This document shows, one piece after another, positions 7,249 to 16,684 of a stretch of DNA of 64,000 nucleotides (positions are counted from its first letter, which is position 1; the number at the start of each line of letters is the position of its first letter). Both the position numbers and the translations under genes were made by a program. Source of the stretch: AV40 sp035568175 (GTDB taxonomy: Bacteria; Verrucomicrobiota; Verrucomicrobiia; Chthoniobacterales; UBA10450). The notes under the pieces were generated by a model. The model saw only the letters and a list, made by a program, of their open reading frames with translations, had not been told where the DNA came from and searched no databases. The stretch is from contig DATMON010000005.1 in NCBI GenBank assembly GCA_035568175.1, forward strand, positions 1-64,000, in the 5' to 3' direction.

Positions 7249-8340
7249 ATGGTTTCACTCAATCGAGACGCACTGAACGACAAGGTGCTTGAAGGCGCGC
7301 GGATTTCTTCTGAGGAAGCGCTTCAGCTTTATCAGCTGCCGCTGGAAGAATTGGGCGCGCTGGCAGATGCACGGCGAAACCTGGCGAAGGAAAAAAGTTA
7401 CGACGGACGCGGACGCGAGATCGTGACTTACATCGCCGACCGCAACATCAATTACACAAACGTTTGCAACGTCTATTGCAAGTTCTGCGCGTTTTACCGG
7501 ACGGAGCGCGATGACGATCATTACGTGCTATCACTTGAACAGATCGACCAAAAACTCGACGAACTTTCGGCGGCGGGCGGAGTTCAAATCCTAATGCAAG
7601 GCGGACATCATCCGAAATTGCCGTTTCAGTGGTATATCGACCTTTTGCAGCACATCAAAAGGAAGTATCCGCACATCAACATCCACGGATTCAGTCCACC
7701 GGAGTTTCAGCATTTCGCCGAAACATTCCGGATGCCGCTGCGAGAAGTGATTGTCGAATTCAAGAATGCCGGGCTCGGATCGATTCCCGGCGGGGGCGGC
7801 GAGATTCTGGTGGACCGGGTCCGCAAAAAAATTGCGCCGTTGAAAATCAACAGCGACCAATGGCTGGAAGTGATGCAGGTCGCGCACGAGCTGGGTTTGA
7901 AATCGAGCGCGACGATGATGTTCGGACACGTGGAGACGATCGAAGAACGGATCGAACATTTGCAGCGAATTCGCGATCAGCAGGACCGGAGCGGCGGGTT
8001 CACCGCCTTCATTTGCTGGACGTTTCAGCCGCAACACACGGTTCTGAAAGTGACCCAGCCGACCGGCGTTGCGGAATATTTGCGGACGCAGGCACTGGCG
8101 CGGATTTTCTTGGACAACATCGACAACATCCAAAGTTCATGGGTCACGCAAGGGCCGGGGATCGGCCAGGTGGCATTGAAATACGGCGCCAACGACTTCG
8201 GTTCGGTGATGATGGAGGAAAATGTGGTGAGCGCGGCGGGGACGACGTTCCGTTTGGATGCGGAAAAGATTGAGTCCCTCATTCGCGAAGCCGGTTACGA
8301 ACCGCGCCGCCGAAACAATAGTTACGAACTGTTGAACTGA
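7249..8340 (+). CDS. mqnC: Cyclic dehypoxanthinyl futalosine synthase (radical SAM)
   Basis: The product catalyses the radical-SAM cyclisation of dehypoxanthinyl futalosine in the futalosine route to menaquinone. From ATG 7249 (TTG 7231 is an alternative) it has 363 residues. The iron-sulfur motif CNVYCKFC supplies Cys 73, 77 and 80, and NINYTNVC precedes it as usual for MqnC/MqnE. The segment QGGHHPKLPFQWY fits MqnC rather than MqnE. Its presence indicates menaquinone-based respiration by the futalosine pathway; the other mqn genes are not in this window. Confidence 0.93.
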   Translation: MVSLNRDALNDKVLEGARISSEEALQLYQLPLEELGALADARRNLAKEKSYDGRGREIVTYIADRNINYTNVCNVYCKFCAFYRTERDDDHYVLSLEQIDQKLDELSAAGGVQILMQGGHHPKLPFQWYIDLLQHIKRKYPHINIHGFSPPEFQHFAETFRMPLREVIVEFKNAGLGSIPGGGGEILVDRVRKKIAPLKINSDQWLEVMQVAHELGLKSSATMMFGHVETIEERIEHLQRIRDQQDRSGGFTAFICWTFQPQHTVLKVTQPTGVAEYLRTQALARIFLDNIDNIQSSWVTQGPGIGQVALKYGANDFGSVMMEENVVSAAGTTFRLDAEKIESLIREAGYEPRRRNNSYELLN

Positions 8341-8478
8341 ACGGCCCCTGGCGCTGTCTATGACAGTCGCCTCGCCACTCTCGAAGAAAATCCCGCCTTG
8401 ACGATAGCCTTCTTCTCCTCTAAGTCCCGCGTGTCCCGCGCCAGTTTTTGCACTGCGCGGGATTCGGCATCTTGATTT

Positions 8479-11007
8479 ATGAGAGAATTTCGGGGATCGG
8501 CGAGGGGTTGGACACTGGCAGTGTTTTCGGTGGCCGCCGCAGCGTTGCTCACGCCTGCAATCGCCCGCGGACAGGAAGCGCCGATCGTTCGCTCGATCGA
8601 CGTCCAATATTCCGGTCCGGCAACGGTGTCGAGAGAAGTGATTCTCGCACAGATCCGGACGACAGTTGGTCAGCCCTATTCTGACTCGACGGTCGAGGAC
8701 GACATTCGCAGCCTTTACAAAACCGGCACGATTCAAAATGTGCGAATTTTTGCGCAGCCTGAAGCGGATGGGGTCAAAGTGATTGTGGCCGTGCAAACGC
8801 GGCAAGTGCTGCGTGAATTGGTTATCGACGGCGCGCACCGCGTCAGCGCGAAGAAACTTCGCAAGGAAATCGGAGTAAGACTGAACGCCCCGGTCAACGA
8901 GGACGACTTGCAGAAAGCGCGGCAGAAGATCGTCGACACCTATCAGAGCAAGGGTTTCACCGACATTACGGTGGATTTCCGCGTCGAGCCGATCGACGAG
9001 AGCCGCGGGACGGGGCGCGTCATTTACACGATCAACGAGGGTGTGAGGGGAGCGGTCAGCCGAATTCATTTCGAAGGGAACGAGCATTTCAGCGAGAAAA
9101 TCCTGCGCAAGCAGATGAAGACTCGCGGCAAGACGATGTTCGCTTTCATCGACAAATCGGGACGGTTGGATGAGGTCCAATTGCAGCAGGACCTCGATGG
9201 CATCAAAGAGTTTTACCAAAACCACGGCTACGTCGACGCGGAAGTGCAAGAGGTCAGGCGGGAGCGAAAGAAGGGCCCGCTTATTATCACCGTCGGGATC
9301 AAGGAAGGGACGCTCTATCACGTCAACAAGCTGTCTTTCGCGGGTTACAAAGAAACCACGGAGCAGAAAATTCGCGCCACCATCAAAATGAAAGAGGGCT
9401 CCGTTTACTCACCCAAACAATTGCACGAAGACGCCAAAGCCCTCGCTGACGCCTACGGTCACGGAGGGTATGTCGATCTTGTGATTCTACCGCAAGGGAC
9501 TCCCGCCGGTGCCGGCCTGATCGATGTTCATTACAAGATCGAGGAGGGCAATCGTTCATTCGTGGAACGGATCAACATCATTGGGAACTCGCGCACAAAA
9601 GACAAAGTGATCCGCCGTGAAATTCTGGTCGCGCCGGGCGATGTGTTCGACACCGTGCGAGTGGATACGAGCAAGAAACGTCTCGAGAACCTCGGCTTCT
9701 TTACCAGAGTCGACACCTATCCGGAAGAAACCGGGGTTGAGGGGCGCAAAGATCTGATTGTTCAGGTGGAAGAAAAGCGAACGGGTTCGTTAAATTTTGG
9801 CGCCGGTTATAGCACGGTCGACCAACTGATCGGATTCGTGGAGCTGACTCAGGGTAACTTCGATATCACAAATTGGCCTGGATTAACTGGTGCCGGTCAA
9901 AAATTCCGGGCAAAAGCACAAGTCGGCAGTCAACGGAAGGACTTTTCGGTTGGCCTGACCGAGCCGTATTTCCTCGACCGACGGTTTTCGCTTGGCGGAC
10001 AGGTGTTTTACTCAGAAGCGTCGTATCTGAGTTCGGTCTACGACCAGCGGAACTACGGCTTTTCGTTGGAAGCGCGAAAGCCGATCATCTCATGGGTCTA
10101 CGGCGTGCTCGGATATAGTTTGCAAAACTTCGAAATCTACAACGTCGCCAACAGCGTCTCGTCGGAAATTCTGGCTGAAGAAGGCACGACGACACAAAGC
10201 ATGGTGACCAGCAGTCTGGTTTGGGACCGGCGCGACAATCCGTTTTTGACCCGGCACGGCGAACGAATTTCAATTTCGCCCTATGTCAGCGGCGGTCCTC
10301 TAGGCGGAAATGTGCAAATTTACGGAATAGATGTCCAAGCGACCAAATACATGCGGGTGTGGAAAGACGTCATCCTCTTAGTCGATGTCGAGGCTTCAAC
10401 TGTGGACGTATGGGATACGCCCGAGACAAAGTCATTCGTAACAAACGGCGCCGTAACCGGCGCCAGCTCCAGTACTCCGCCTGTGTCTTTCATTCAACAA
10501 GTTCCGGATGTGCCGATCTACGACCGTTTGTATCTCGGCGGCTCCAATAACCTCCGTGGATTCCGGTTTCGCGATATCGGTCCCAAAGACAGTTTCAATC
10601 AACCGATCGGTGGCCAGTCCATGGCCCGGGCGACGACAGAGGTAAGTTTTCCGATCATCGAAAAAGCGCGCGGGGCCTTCTTTTACGATGCCGGATTCGT
10701 CAATCCTGACGCGTGGGATTTTACCAATGAAACTCTCGCGGTCCCACGTGGCACCAACGCGATTGCGACGATTCTACACAACCAGTTCGGCGTCCCCACC
10801 GGGAACAGCAGCAACCCGGCATCGGCAGCATTGGTCAACATGGTCAGCCCGCGACGCACATTCGACAGCTTCGGCTCGGACTTTGGAGTCGGCGTTCGCC
10901 TCGATTTACCGATTGGGCCTTTGCGCCTTGATTACGGGTATCCCATTGACAGGGCCGGGAATTCGAAGCATGGCCATCTGAACTTCAGCGTCGGGTACCA
11001 GTTTTAA
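8479..11007 (+). CDS. bamA: Outer-membrane protein assembly factor BamA
   Basis: The 842-residue protein has a signal peptide (cleavage near residue 32), about five POTRA repeats to roughly residue 435, and a C-terminal 16-strand barrel domain. The L6-loop motif appears as LRGFRFRDIGP, close to the usual VRGF/LRGF. The last residue is Phe (VGYQF), the signal recognised by the Bam machinery. It inserts barrel proteins into the outer membrane. The Skp-like chaperone gene follows 55 bp later, the common bamA-skp order. Confidence 0.95.
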   Translation: MREFRGSARGWTLAVFSVAAAALLTPAIARGQEAPIVRSIDVQYSGPATVSREVILAQIRTTVGQPYSDSTVEDDIRSLYKTGTIQNVRIFAQPEADGVKVIVAVQTRQVLRELVIDGAHRVSAKKLRKEIGVRLNAPVNEDDLQKARQKIVDTYQSKGFTDITVDFRVEPIDESRGTGRVIYTINEGVRGAVSRIHFEGNEHFSEKILRKQMKTRGKTMFAFIDKSGRLDEVQLQQDLDGIKEFYQNHGYVDAEVQEVRRERKKGPLIITVGIKEGTLYHVNKLSFAGYKETTEQKIRATIKMKEGSVYSPKQLHEDAKALADAYGHGGYVDLVILPQGTPAGAGLIDVHYKIEEGNRSFVERINIIGNSRTKDKVIRREILVAPGDVFDTVRVDTSKKRLENLGFFTRVDTYPEETGVEGRKDLIVQVEEKRTGSLNFGAGYSTVDQLIGFVELTQGNFDITNWPGLTGAGQKFRAKAQVGSQRKDFSVGLTEPYFLDRRFSLGGQVFYSEASYLSSVYDQRNYGFSLEARKPIISWVYGVLGYSLQNFEIYNVANSVSSEILAEEGTTTQSMVTSSLVWDRRDNPFLTRHGERISISPYVSGGPLGGNVQIYGIDVQATKYMRVWKDVILLVDVEASTVDVWDTPETKSFVTNGAVTGASSSTPPVSFIQQVPDVPIYDRLYLGGSNNLRGFRFRDIGPKDSFNQPIGGQSMARATTEVSFPIIEKARGAFFYDAGFVNPDAWDFTNETLAVPRGTNAIATILHNQFGVPTGNSSNPASAALVNMVSPRRTFDSFGSDFGVGVRLDLPIGPLRLDYGYPIDRAGNSKHGHLNFSVGYQF

Positions 11008-11062
11008 TCGAATATTGGCACTTGCGGTGGGGACGGTTTCCGACGACTTATTTAGCCCTCTT

Positions 11063-11707
11063 ATGAAAAAATTGCTTTGTTTGACGCTGGTTTCCTTGCT
11101 CGTCCTGCCGATCGCGGCGCGGGCGCAAGGAACCCTGAAAATCGGGACGGTCGATATGAACCGCACGTTCCGGGAATACAATAAGACCAAGGACGCTGAG
11201 GCGAAGATTAACGACGCTAAGAATCAGGCGAAAAAAGAATACGACGAACGTGCAGACGCCTACAAAAAAGCGCTCGATGATATCAACAACCTCAACAAAC
11301 AGCTTGAGGCCCCAGCCTTGAGCGCCGATGCCAAGGCGCAGAAAGCCAAAGAACGGGACGACAAGATCTCAAACATCAAGAACATGGAGCGCGAGATCAC
11401 CGAGTTTCGGCAGACGCGCGAGCGCCAACTTCAGGAGCAGGCGCTGCGGATGCGCGAGGGCATCGTCAAAGAGATTACCGACGTCGTCTTGGATAAGGTG
11501 AAAACGAGCAATCTCGACCTCGTCTTCGATAAATCCGGCAACAGTCTCAACGGCGTCCCGGTGCTGATGTATTCGCGCGACAGCGTCGATTTCACCAACG
11601 ACGTGATCACGGTCTTGAACAAGCCAGGCCGGGCTAGCTCGATCACGACTACAACCAGTCCAACCAGTTCAGCTCCGAGCGCTTCCGCGACCCCGAAGAA
11701 GCCTTAA
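11063..11707 (+). CDS. skp: OmpH/Skp-family periplasmic chaperone
   Basis: ATG 11063 gives a clear signal peptide (MKKLLCLTLVSLLVLP, cleavage after ARAQ). The 214-residue product begins its mature part with IGTVDMNRTFREY, the Skp/OmpH N-terminal strand, and continues with a long charged coiled coil rich in Lys, Glu and Gln that forms the tentacles. The C-terminus is a Ser/Thr/Pro tail. It would carry unfolded outer-membrane proteins to BamA, encoded just upstream. Confidence 0.88.
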   Translation: MKKLLCLTLVSLLVLPIAARAQGTLKIGTVDMNRTFREYNKTKDAEAKINDAKNQAKKEYDERADAYKKALDDINNLNKQLEAPALSADAKAQKAKERDDKISNIKNMEREITEFRQTRERQLQEQALRMREGIVKEITDVVLDKVKTSNLDLVFDKSGNSLNGVPVLMYSRDSVDFTNDVITVLNKPGRASSITTTTSPTSSAPSASATPKKP

Positions 11708-11723
11708 CGTCATTTCGCGAATT

Positions 11724-11759
11724 AAAAACACACGCGGGAAGAACTCGCGTGTGTTTTTT
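11724..11759 (+). terminator. Rho-independent terminator after skp
   Basis: The arms AAAACACACGCG and CGCGTGTGTTTT form a 12-bp stem with a 9-base loop, and the right arm runs into a T tract. The hairpin lies 16 bp after the skp stop, so it probably ends the bamA-skp transcript; the symmetric A/T tracts could work in both directions. Confidence 0.85.
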
Positions 11760-11810
11760 GCGTACAGCTTCGCAATTCGCGATTACGTTTCGGTTGAATC
11801 CGGAGCGAAC

Positions 11811-12653
11811 GTGAATTCAAACGAATCCAAGCAAAATCGACCTGCGAGATGGAGAGCGCCATCGAGTTGCTTGACCGTCTCACTCGCGCTGGCCCTGGTT
11901 GGAATCGGACAAGCGGCCCCGAGTTGGGAATCCACTCTGACCAAGGATCCACCCGGTGACCTTCCCGCGCCGCGACCGGTCCACACCACCTATCATTTCG
12001 GCTGGTCGGGATTCACTGCTGGTGTCGGGGACATGCACTTTACCAAGACGGCGGATAAACGTTTTCAGCTTGAAGCGAACGGTCGAACCATCGGTCTGGT
12101 TCGCGCCTTGTGGAAATTGGACGCAAGCTATCTCGGGTTGGTCAACGCCGAAACGCTTCGCCCGATCGAAAGTAAACAGACCGAAATCTACCGAAGGAAA
12201 AAACTCGTCACCGATCTCGCCTTCACCGATTCCGGCGTGACGCGCACGCGAACGGAAGGGGCCGGCGCCGAAGCCGCCAAACCCTTCAACTTCCCCGGGT
12301 TGTTCGATCTGCACAGCGCCATGCTCTATTTGCGCAGTCAGCCACTCGGCGATCGCAGCGTTTATCGCATCGTGGTTTATCCCGCTACATCCGCTTATCT
12401 GACAACGATCACGGTCCTCGGCCGCGAACGCGTGACCGTTCGCGCGGGCGCTTACAACGCGATCAAAATCGATCTTCAACTACAGCGCTTGGGAAAAAAA
12501 CTTGAATTGGAGCCGCATCGGAAATTCCGACGCGCGACAATATGGATCTCAGATGATGAAAATCGCATTCCGCTCCGCATTGAAGCGCAAATCTTTGTCG
12601 GCACTGTCTTTGCCGAGCTCCAAGCGATGCGCTTTGATCAGGACAAAACTTGA
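11811..12653 (+). CDS. DUF3108-family envelope protein
   Basis: GTG 11811 is preferred because GGAG lies 8 bp upstream; the frame is open back to the terminator. The 280-residue protein has an N-terminal hydrophobic segment (SLALALVGIGQAAP) that looks like a signal sequence after a basic n-region. The rest is beta-rich and matches the pattern of DUF3108 proteins (YHFGWSGFTAGVGDM early, conversion to lipocalin-like strands). These are envelope proteins of unknown function. Confidence 0.7.
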   Translation: MNSNESKQNRPARWRAPSSCLTVSLALALVGIGQAAPSWESTLTKDPPGDLPAPRPVHTTYHFGWSGFTAGVGDMHFTKTADKRFQLEANGRTIGLVRALWKLDASYLGLVNAETLRPIESKQTEIYRRKKLVTDLAFTDSGVTRTRTEGAGAEAAKPFNFPGLFDLHSAMLYLRSQPLGDRSVYRIVVYPATSAYLTTITVLGRERVTVRAGAYNAIKIDLQLQRLGKKLELEPHRKFRRATIWISDDENRIPLRIEAQIFVGTVFAELQAMRFDQDKT

Positions 12654-12687
12654 GCGCGGAATCTCGATCCGCGCTGCTGATCGATCA

Positions 12688-13464
12688 TCAGCGCTCGGGA
12701 ATCCATTCTCCGCGCACCGGCTCTTCCCGCAACGGACGGCGGCGCGGGACATAAACCGGGACGTGGGCACCCGGCAAGAGTTCGAGAGCGGCAAGAGTGT
12801 CCAAGTCGAGTCGTCCTGTGACAGGAAGCCGCGCCCGCGCCTGATAGGCCCGCAGGGAGAAGCCCAAATCAGGACTGGCGTTGCCATCAATCGCACCGCG
12901 ATAAAGCCCCCGCCGCGCCAAAAATTTTTGCGCTGAAATGATCACGTCCCGCTGAACTTGCGGCAGCGCTGATTCGTAGGGCGTGCCGGCAAAATTCTCG
13001 GCCGGCCGCACGGGAACCGCGTCATCATCCGGGCGGACCGGTAATTGTTCGCCACCGCGAATCCGTCCATTGACGGATCGATCTGGCGGCGGCTCTGGAA
13101 ATGGTTGCCCGGTCAATGGATTGGTCGGAGCCGAGCTTTCCCGCGGTTCGGCAGGCAACTCCGAAGTCTCCGGCGCAGCCGGCGCCGGAGTGGGCGACGC
13201 TTTTACGATCACGCGAGCGCCGGAAGAATCGACCCCAAGAGATTTGAGCGTTTCAGCATTGAGATCGCCACTGATTTGAAGCCCGTTGCGAATTTGATAG
13301 CGCCGAATTGCCGCGGTCGTGTCCGCATCTTTTTCGCCGGTAACTTCGCCGTAATAAAAACCCTCGTCTTTCAGTGCCTGCTGCACATTTTGGACGACTT
13401 GATCTGCCCTGGCCCCGCCCGCGAGTGCGGCCACCAGAACCACAACTGCGATCCAGAGTTTCAT
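12688..13464 (-). CDS. Secreted protein with two peptidoglycan-binding domains
   Basis: After a signal peptide (cleavage near GGARAD) the 258-residue protein has one PG_binding_1-type domain (VQQALKDEGFYYGEVTGEKD, then AAIRRYQIRNGL), a Pro/Ala-rich linker of about 90 residues, and a second similar domain (AQKFLARRGLYRGAIDG, then LRAYQARARLPVTG). It likely anchors to the cell wall in the periplasm. It is the last gene of the proteasome-amidase operon, 32 bp behind the amidase. Confidence 0.8.
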   Translation of the reverse strand: MKLWIAVVVLVAALAGGARADQVVQNVQQALKDEGFYYGEVTGEKDADTTAAIRRYQIRNGLQISGDLNAETLKSLGVDSSGARVIVKASPTPAPAAPETSELPAEPRESSAPTNPLTGQPFPEPPPDRSVNGRIRGGEQLPVRPDDDAVPVRPAENFAGTPYESALPQVQRDVIISAQKFLARRGLYRGAIDGNASPDLGFSLRAYQARARLPVTGRLDLDTLAALELLPGAHVPVYVPRRRPLREEPVRGEWIPER

Positions 13465-13496
13465 ATCAATGTTGCTTGGACGCCTAAATCCGCCCG

Positions 13497-14297
13497 CTAT
13501 TCAGTCCCTGACCCGGTCACGGCCAGCGGCAGCTGCCGTTCCTTCAAAACGTCGCGATAACGCAGGATACCTTCGCTAATGGCCGCCGCCATCTGCTCCC
13601 GGTAATCGTTACTTTCCAGCTTCGCGATATCGTCCTTGTTGCTAAGAAATCCGGCTTCGACCAGCACCGCCGGGACTCCAACGTTGGCGATCACAAAAAA
13701 TTGCTCGGCTTTAGTGCCGCGATCGGGCGCCTTCGTTCGCGCCACCATCGCTTCCTGAATGAATCGGGCCAAACTCTGGCTCGCCAAAGTGGGCGACTCG
13801 GCCGCCGGCCCCTGAAAAAACGGAATCCACGAAACAAGCCGCGGAGCCGGAACCGCTTGATGCTCGGCATAATAAGTTTCTACGCCGCCGACCACCTTTT
13901 TGCCTTCGTTGAAATGAATGCTGACAAAGATGCAGTCCCGCGCACGATTCGTAACTGCCGCGCGATCGGCGAGCGAAACGTAACTATCCCCAACTCGCGT
14001 CATCAGCGTTGCCAGTCCTTGGGCTTGAAGTAATCGATCGACCCGCTGTGCGATATCGAAAGTCAAATCCTTCTCATAAATTGCGCCGCACATCGCGCCG
14101 GAATCCTGGCCGCCGTGGCCAGGATCGAGAACAACCAGCGTGAATGGCGACGGAGCGGCAGTATGGCGCATCGAAAGTGCCGGCGGTGGAATGGAAAGGA
14201 CCTGCCACCAAATGAACGAGGCCGCCATCAGCGAAAGTCCCAGCCACGCGACAATGTTTTTCATTGCCCCGCCGAAGCCGAATCGCCCTCTAAACAT
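13497..14297 (-). CDS. N-acetylmuramoyl-L-alanine amidase (Amidase_3)
   Basis: The 266-residue protein has a signal anchor near the N-terminus and a catalytic domain with zinc motifs VVLDPGHGGQDSGA, YEKD, SIHFNEG, and a late VLVEAGFLSN containing the catalytic Glu. It cleaves the amide bond between N-acetylmuramic acid and L-alanine in peptidoglycan. The start at 14297 follows the proteasome alpha stop after 2 bp, so translation is probably coupled; ATG 14264 is an alternative. Confidence 0.9.
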   Translation of the reverse strand: MFRGRFGFGGAMKNIVAWLGLSLMAASFIWWQVLSIPPPALSMRHTAAPSPFTLVVLDPGHGGQDSGAMCGAIYEKDLTFDIAQRVDRLLQAQGLATLMTRVGDSYVSLADRAAVTNRARDCIFVSIHFNEGKKVVGGVETYYAEHQAVPAPRLVSWIPFFQGPAAESPTLASQSLARFIQEAMVARTKAPDRGTKAEQFFVIANVGVPAVLVEAGFLSNKDDIAKLESNDYREQMAAAISEGILRYRDVLKERQLPLAVTGSGTE

Positions 14298-14299
14298 TG

Positions 14300-15076
14300 C
14301 TACCTTTGAAGACTGGAGCGCAGTTCTTCGTCCGCCAAAGTTCGATAACGAATCGCGCTTTTGCTGTCGCGCTCCAGCACGGCCGCTTCAATTCCAGCGT
14401 TGGTCAGCTGCTCATCTCGATGTTTCCGAATCGCATCGCGCTCCGGCAATTCCTTGCTCGCGTTTTCTCCCATCGCCATCCGGCCAATGCTCCACGCATC
14501 GAATGCCACATTGATGGCATCCGGCAGCGCCGCATCGGTGACGTGTTCTTTTTGCAAAAACGTTTCCATCAATTCCGCCGACTGGCGCGCTCCGCTCAAG
14601 ACTGCGAAGCGCTGCCGGGGTTTCCCGGTCAATCCATCAGCCGCGATTGCGCCGTCGTAATCGATCCGCAAGAACAAATCTTCCTTCGGGCTAGAACCGA
14701 TCTCGACAAAAAGGAGTCGCGCCAAAAACGGTGCACCATAAACTTGCTCGAACGCACTCTTCATTACCGGGCTGAGCGAGTAATGCGCGAGACGGCGCAG
14801 GGAAACGTCCGCAGCCGAACGCGTGAAACCCTCCGTGCTCGCCAATTCGATCGCCGCGAGCCGCAATCGTTCGATATCCCCGGGATGGCCGATCGCGCCC
14901 ATCGCGATCCGGTCGTAAATCTCAAAAATCTTTTGCCGCGCGCGTCCGAGCGTTACGAAAAGAATTCCATCACGATATCCGACCGCCGCGAGCGGACTGC
15001 CGGCGGCGAGCTGCGTTTCGATGTACTCGCGCCGGTTCGCGATCGCCTCTACCCAACGATACGGCTCTTCGATCAT
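14300..15076 (-). CDS. prcA: Proteasome alpha subunit, bacterial (UBact-type)
   Basis: The 258-residue protein resembles actinobacterial PrcA: it begins MIEEPYRWVEAIANRREYIE and continues with GYRDGILFVTLGRARQKIFEIYDRIAMG, the alpha-ring pattern in which a helix is followed by the beta sandwich. No N-terminal catalytic Thr is exposed, as expected for a structural alpha subunit. Its start overlaps the beta-subunit stop by 4 bp. With the beta subunit it would form the 20S core that degrades tagged proteins. Confidence 0.85.
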   Translation of the reverse strand: MIEEPYRWVEAIANRREYIETQLAAGSPLAAVGYRDGILFVTLGRARQKIFEIYDRIAMGAIGHPGDIERLRLAAIELASTEGFTRSAADVSLRRLAHYSLSPVMKSAFEQVYGAPFLARLLFVEIGSSPKEDLFLRIDYDGAIAADGLTGKPRQRFAVLSGARQSAELMETFLQKEHVTDAALPDAINVAFDAWSIGRMAMGENASKELPERDAIRKHRDEQLTNAGIEAAVLERDSKSAIRYRTLADEELRSSLQR

Positions 15077-15888
15077 GCCACCTTTTGTCTAAACACGCCG
15101 GCGATCTTTTCCTCCGGCAACGTCATGATCCCTTCGCGCGAAACAATTTTTATCAGTGGAAAAATTTTGCCGCCCCGGTCGACTCCGCCGGTGGACGTGT
15201 CCGCTTCGGCTGCGGTGTCGAGCGCGCGCAATGCGATCGCAACCGCTTCCTCCTCGTTCAATTGCTGCAGCTTCTTGTCGCCCCAGTTGTTTTCGTAATA
15301 AAGGATGCCGCGTACCGCCGGCGAACCGGAGCCGGTTGCGGCGTAATCGGTGACTTCGAATTGCGCGCCCATGGCGTCGTAAAAATAGAGTCGCGCTTCC
15401 GGTTTTGAATTTCCATCGTGGGTCGCGAAGATCGGCACCACCACGCCGACGCCTTGCATGACGAAACCAAAGTTGTCCCGCAACAATTTGGAAAGTGCGC
15501 GCACTTTGCCGTCCACGCTCATCTCCTGCAATTGCGTTCGCCGAAAATACTGAAACGAATGCTCGAGCACGCGCGCCATCTCCCAGGCCGTGGCCGGCAC
15601 GCCCGCGATCGCCATGATCGAATGACGATCGATCTCAAGCACTTTGTCGGCGCGATCGTAAACGACGGTGTTGCCCGCGGTGGCGCGGCGGTCGCCCGCT
15701 ACCAGCACGCCGCCGGCAAACTTGAAAGCGAGGATAGTGGTCGACTCCGTCTGAACGAACGAGTGATTTCCTGCCGCAGCCGTTGGCTCGGGCACGATTT
15801 GGAGCAGACCTTTACGCCGTAAGAGCGCTGGGAAATCTTCACTCGCGCCAGAGAAATTCTGGTCCAATGCCAGCGGCGGCTTGTCCAT
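15073..15888 (-). CDS. prcB: Proteasome beta subunit, bacterial
   Basis: ATG 15888 overlaps the UBact stop by one base (TAATG) and gives a 271-residue precursor. A propeptide of about 49 residues precedes the mature N-terminus TTILAFKFAGGVLVAGDRRA, in which Thr50 would be the catalytic nucleophile after self-cleavage. The residue before it is Ser rather than the usual Gly. The Asp of GDRRAT and the Lys of ADKVLEI correspond to the catalytic Asp and Lys. It is the proteolytic subunit of the 20S core. Confidence 0.92.
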   Translation of the reverse strand: MDKPPLALDQNFSGASEDFPALLRRKGLLQIVPEPTAAAGNHSFVQTESTTILAFKFAGGVLVAGDRRATAGNTVVYDRADKVLEIDRHSIMAIAGVPATAWEMARVLEHSFQYFRRTQLQEMSVDGKVRALSKLLRDNFGFVMQGVGVVVPIFATHDGNSKPEARLYFYDAMGAQFEVTDYAATGSGSPAVRGILYYENNWGDKKLQQLNEEEAVAIALRALDTAAEADTSTGGVDRGGKIFPLIKIVSREGIMTLPEEKIAGVFRQKVA

Positions 15889-16064
15889 TATTGGCCGGTG
15901 CGCTGGCGGTAGCGCTTCGACTGGTTCGGATCCACCTTCCGCATTTTCTTCAATAAATCTTTGGTGTCCGGCCGCGAGATGTCGGGTGAACGCGGACCAC
16001 CTTCGTCCCCCTGCTTCGGTCCCCACGGAGCGGGATCAAACGGCTTTTGCACGCGCTCCGGCAT
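15888..16064 (-). CDS. ubact: UBact, prokaryotic ubiquitin-like protein modifier
   Basis: This 58-residue protein starts at 16064 (MPERVQKPFDPAPWGP) and is rich in Pro, Gly, Asp and Lys, so it is probably disordered. It contains DEGGPRSPD and ends SKRYRQRTGQ, the pattern I know for UBact, the Pup-like modifier of some Gram-negative phyla. The C-terminal Gln would need deamidation to Glu by a Dop-like enzyme before ligation by a PafA-like ligase; neither gene is in this window. It leads the operon with the proteasome subunits, which supports the call strongly. Confidence 0.9.
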   Translation of the reverse strand: MPERVQKPFDPAPWGPKQGDEGGPRSPDISRPDTKDLLKKMRKVDPNQSKRYRQRTGQ

Positions 16065-16162
16065 ACCAAAAAATTTAAGGAGAAATGACGCAAAGGCAAG
16101 CTGACGCCCGTCAGTCGGCTCCGCTTGCCAGTGGGAGCGGCTGATGCCAAAATCGGGGTTCA

Positions 16163-16675
16163 ATGAAATCGCCGGCCGCGAACGCCCTTGCTGCATCCGT
16201 TTTGTTCGCTCTTGCGAGCTCGAGCGGCTTTGCGCAAACCTTCGCACCGACGCCGAAGAGCGCTGCGACTCAAACCGCCGCGAGTCAAAATGCGCAACTT
16301 CAAGAGCTGCTGAAAAAGGTCGACGAGCAAAACGCGAAGATCGACATGCTGTCGCAGCAAATCCTCAAGCTCCAGACACAGCTGTCCAACCAACGTCCTG
16401 GCGTCATGATTGGCGAAGGCGCCCCTTCGGCATCGACGTCGGCAACATCGACGTCCACTTCCGCGTCGCCCGAAGCATCCGCCAAAGCAGGCGATGGTAA
16501 CAGCCACATCGTCGCCCGCGGCGAAACGCTCACTTCGATCGCCCGGATGCACAACATCAGCGTGAGCGAACTGCAAAAATACAATCACATCGACAACCCT
16601 TTGAAACTGCAGGCCGGGCAGACTCTCTTAATTCCCCCATCGCCAATTCCATCGCCCTCGTCCTCCGGCGAGTGA
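16163..16675 (+). CDS. Secreted coiled-coil LysM protein
   Basis: The 170-residue product has a signal peptide (cleavage after SGFAQ), a coiled coil around residues 44-80 (QLQELLKKVDEQNAKIDML and on), a Ser/Thr/Ala linker, and a C-terminal LysM domain (HIVARGETLTSIARMHNIS, then LQAGQTLLIPP) that binds peptidoglycan. It is divergent from the UBact operon with about 98 bp between the starts. It may serve as a cell-wall anchor or scaffold. Confidence 0.8.
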   Translation: MKSPAANALAASVLFALASSSGFAQTFAPTPKSAATQTAASQNAQLQELLKKVDEQNAKIDMLSQQILKLQTQLSNQRPGVMIGEGAPSASTSATSTSTSASPEASAKAGDGNSHIVARGETLTSIARMHNISVSELQKYNHIDNPLKLQAGQTLLIPPSPIPSPSSSGE

Positions 16676-16684
16676 TCAACGGAA

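Noticed and set aside
8358..8552. Small minus-strand frame overlapping the bamA start
   Set aside because: It overlaps a strong signal-peptide-coding region and has no independent support.
8137..9321. 394-codon minus-strand frame opposite mqnC and bamA
   Set aside because: It spans two clearly conserved genes on the other strand and has no motif.
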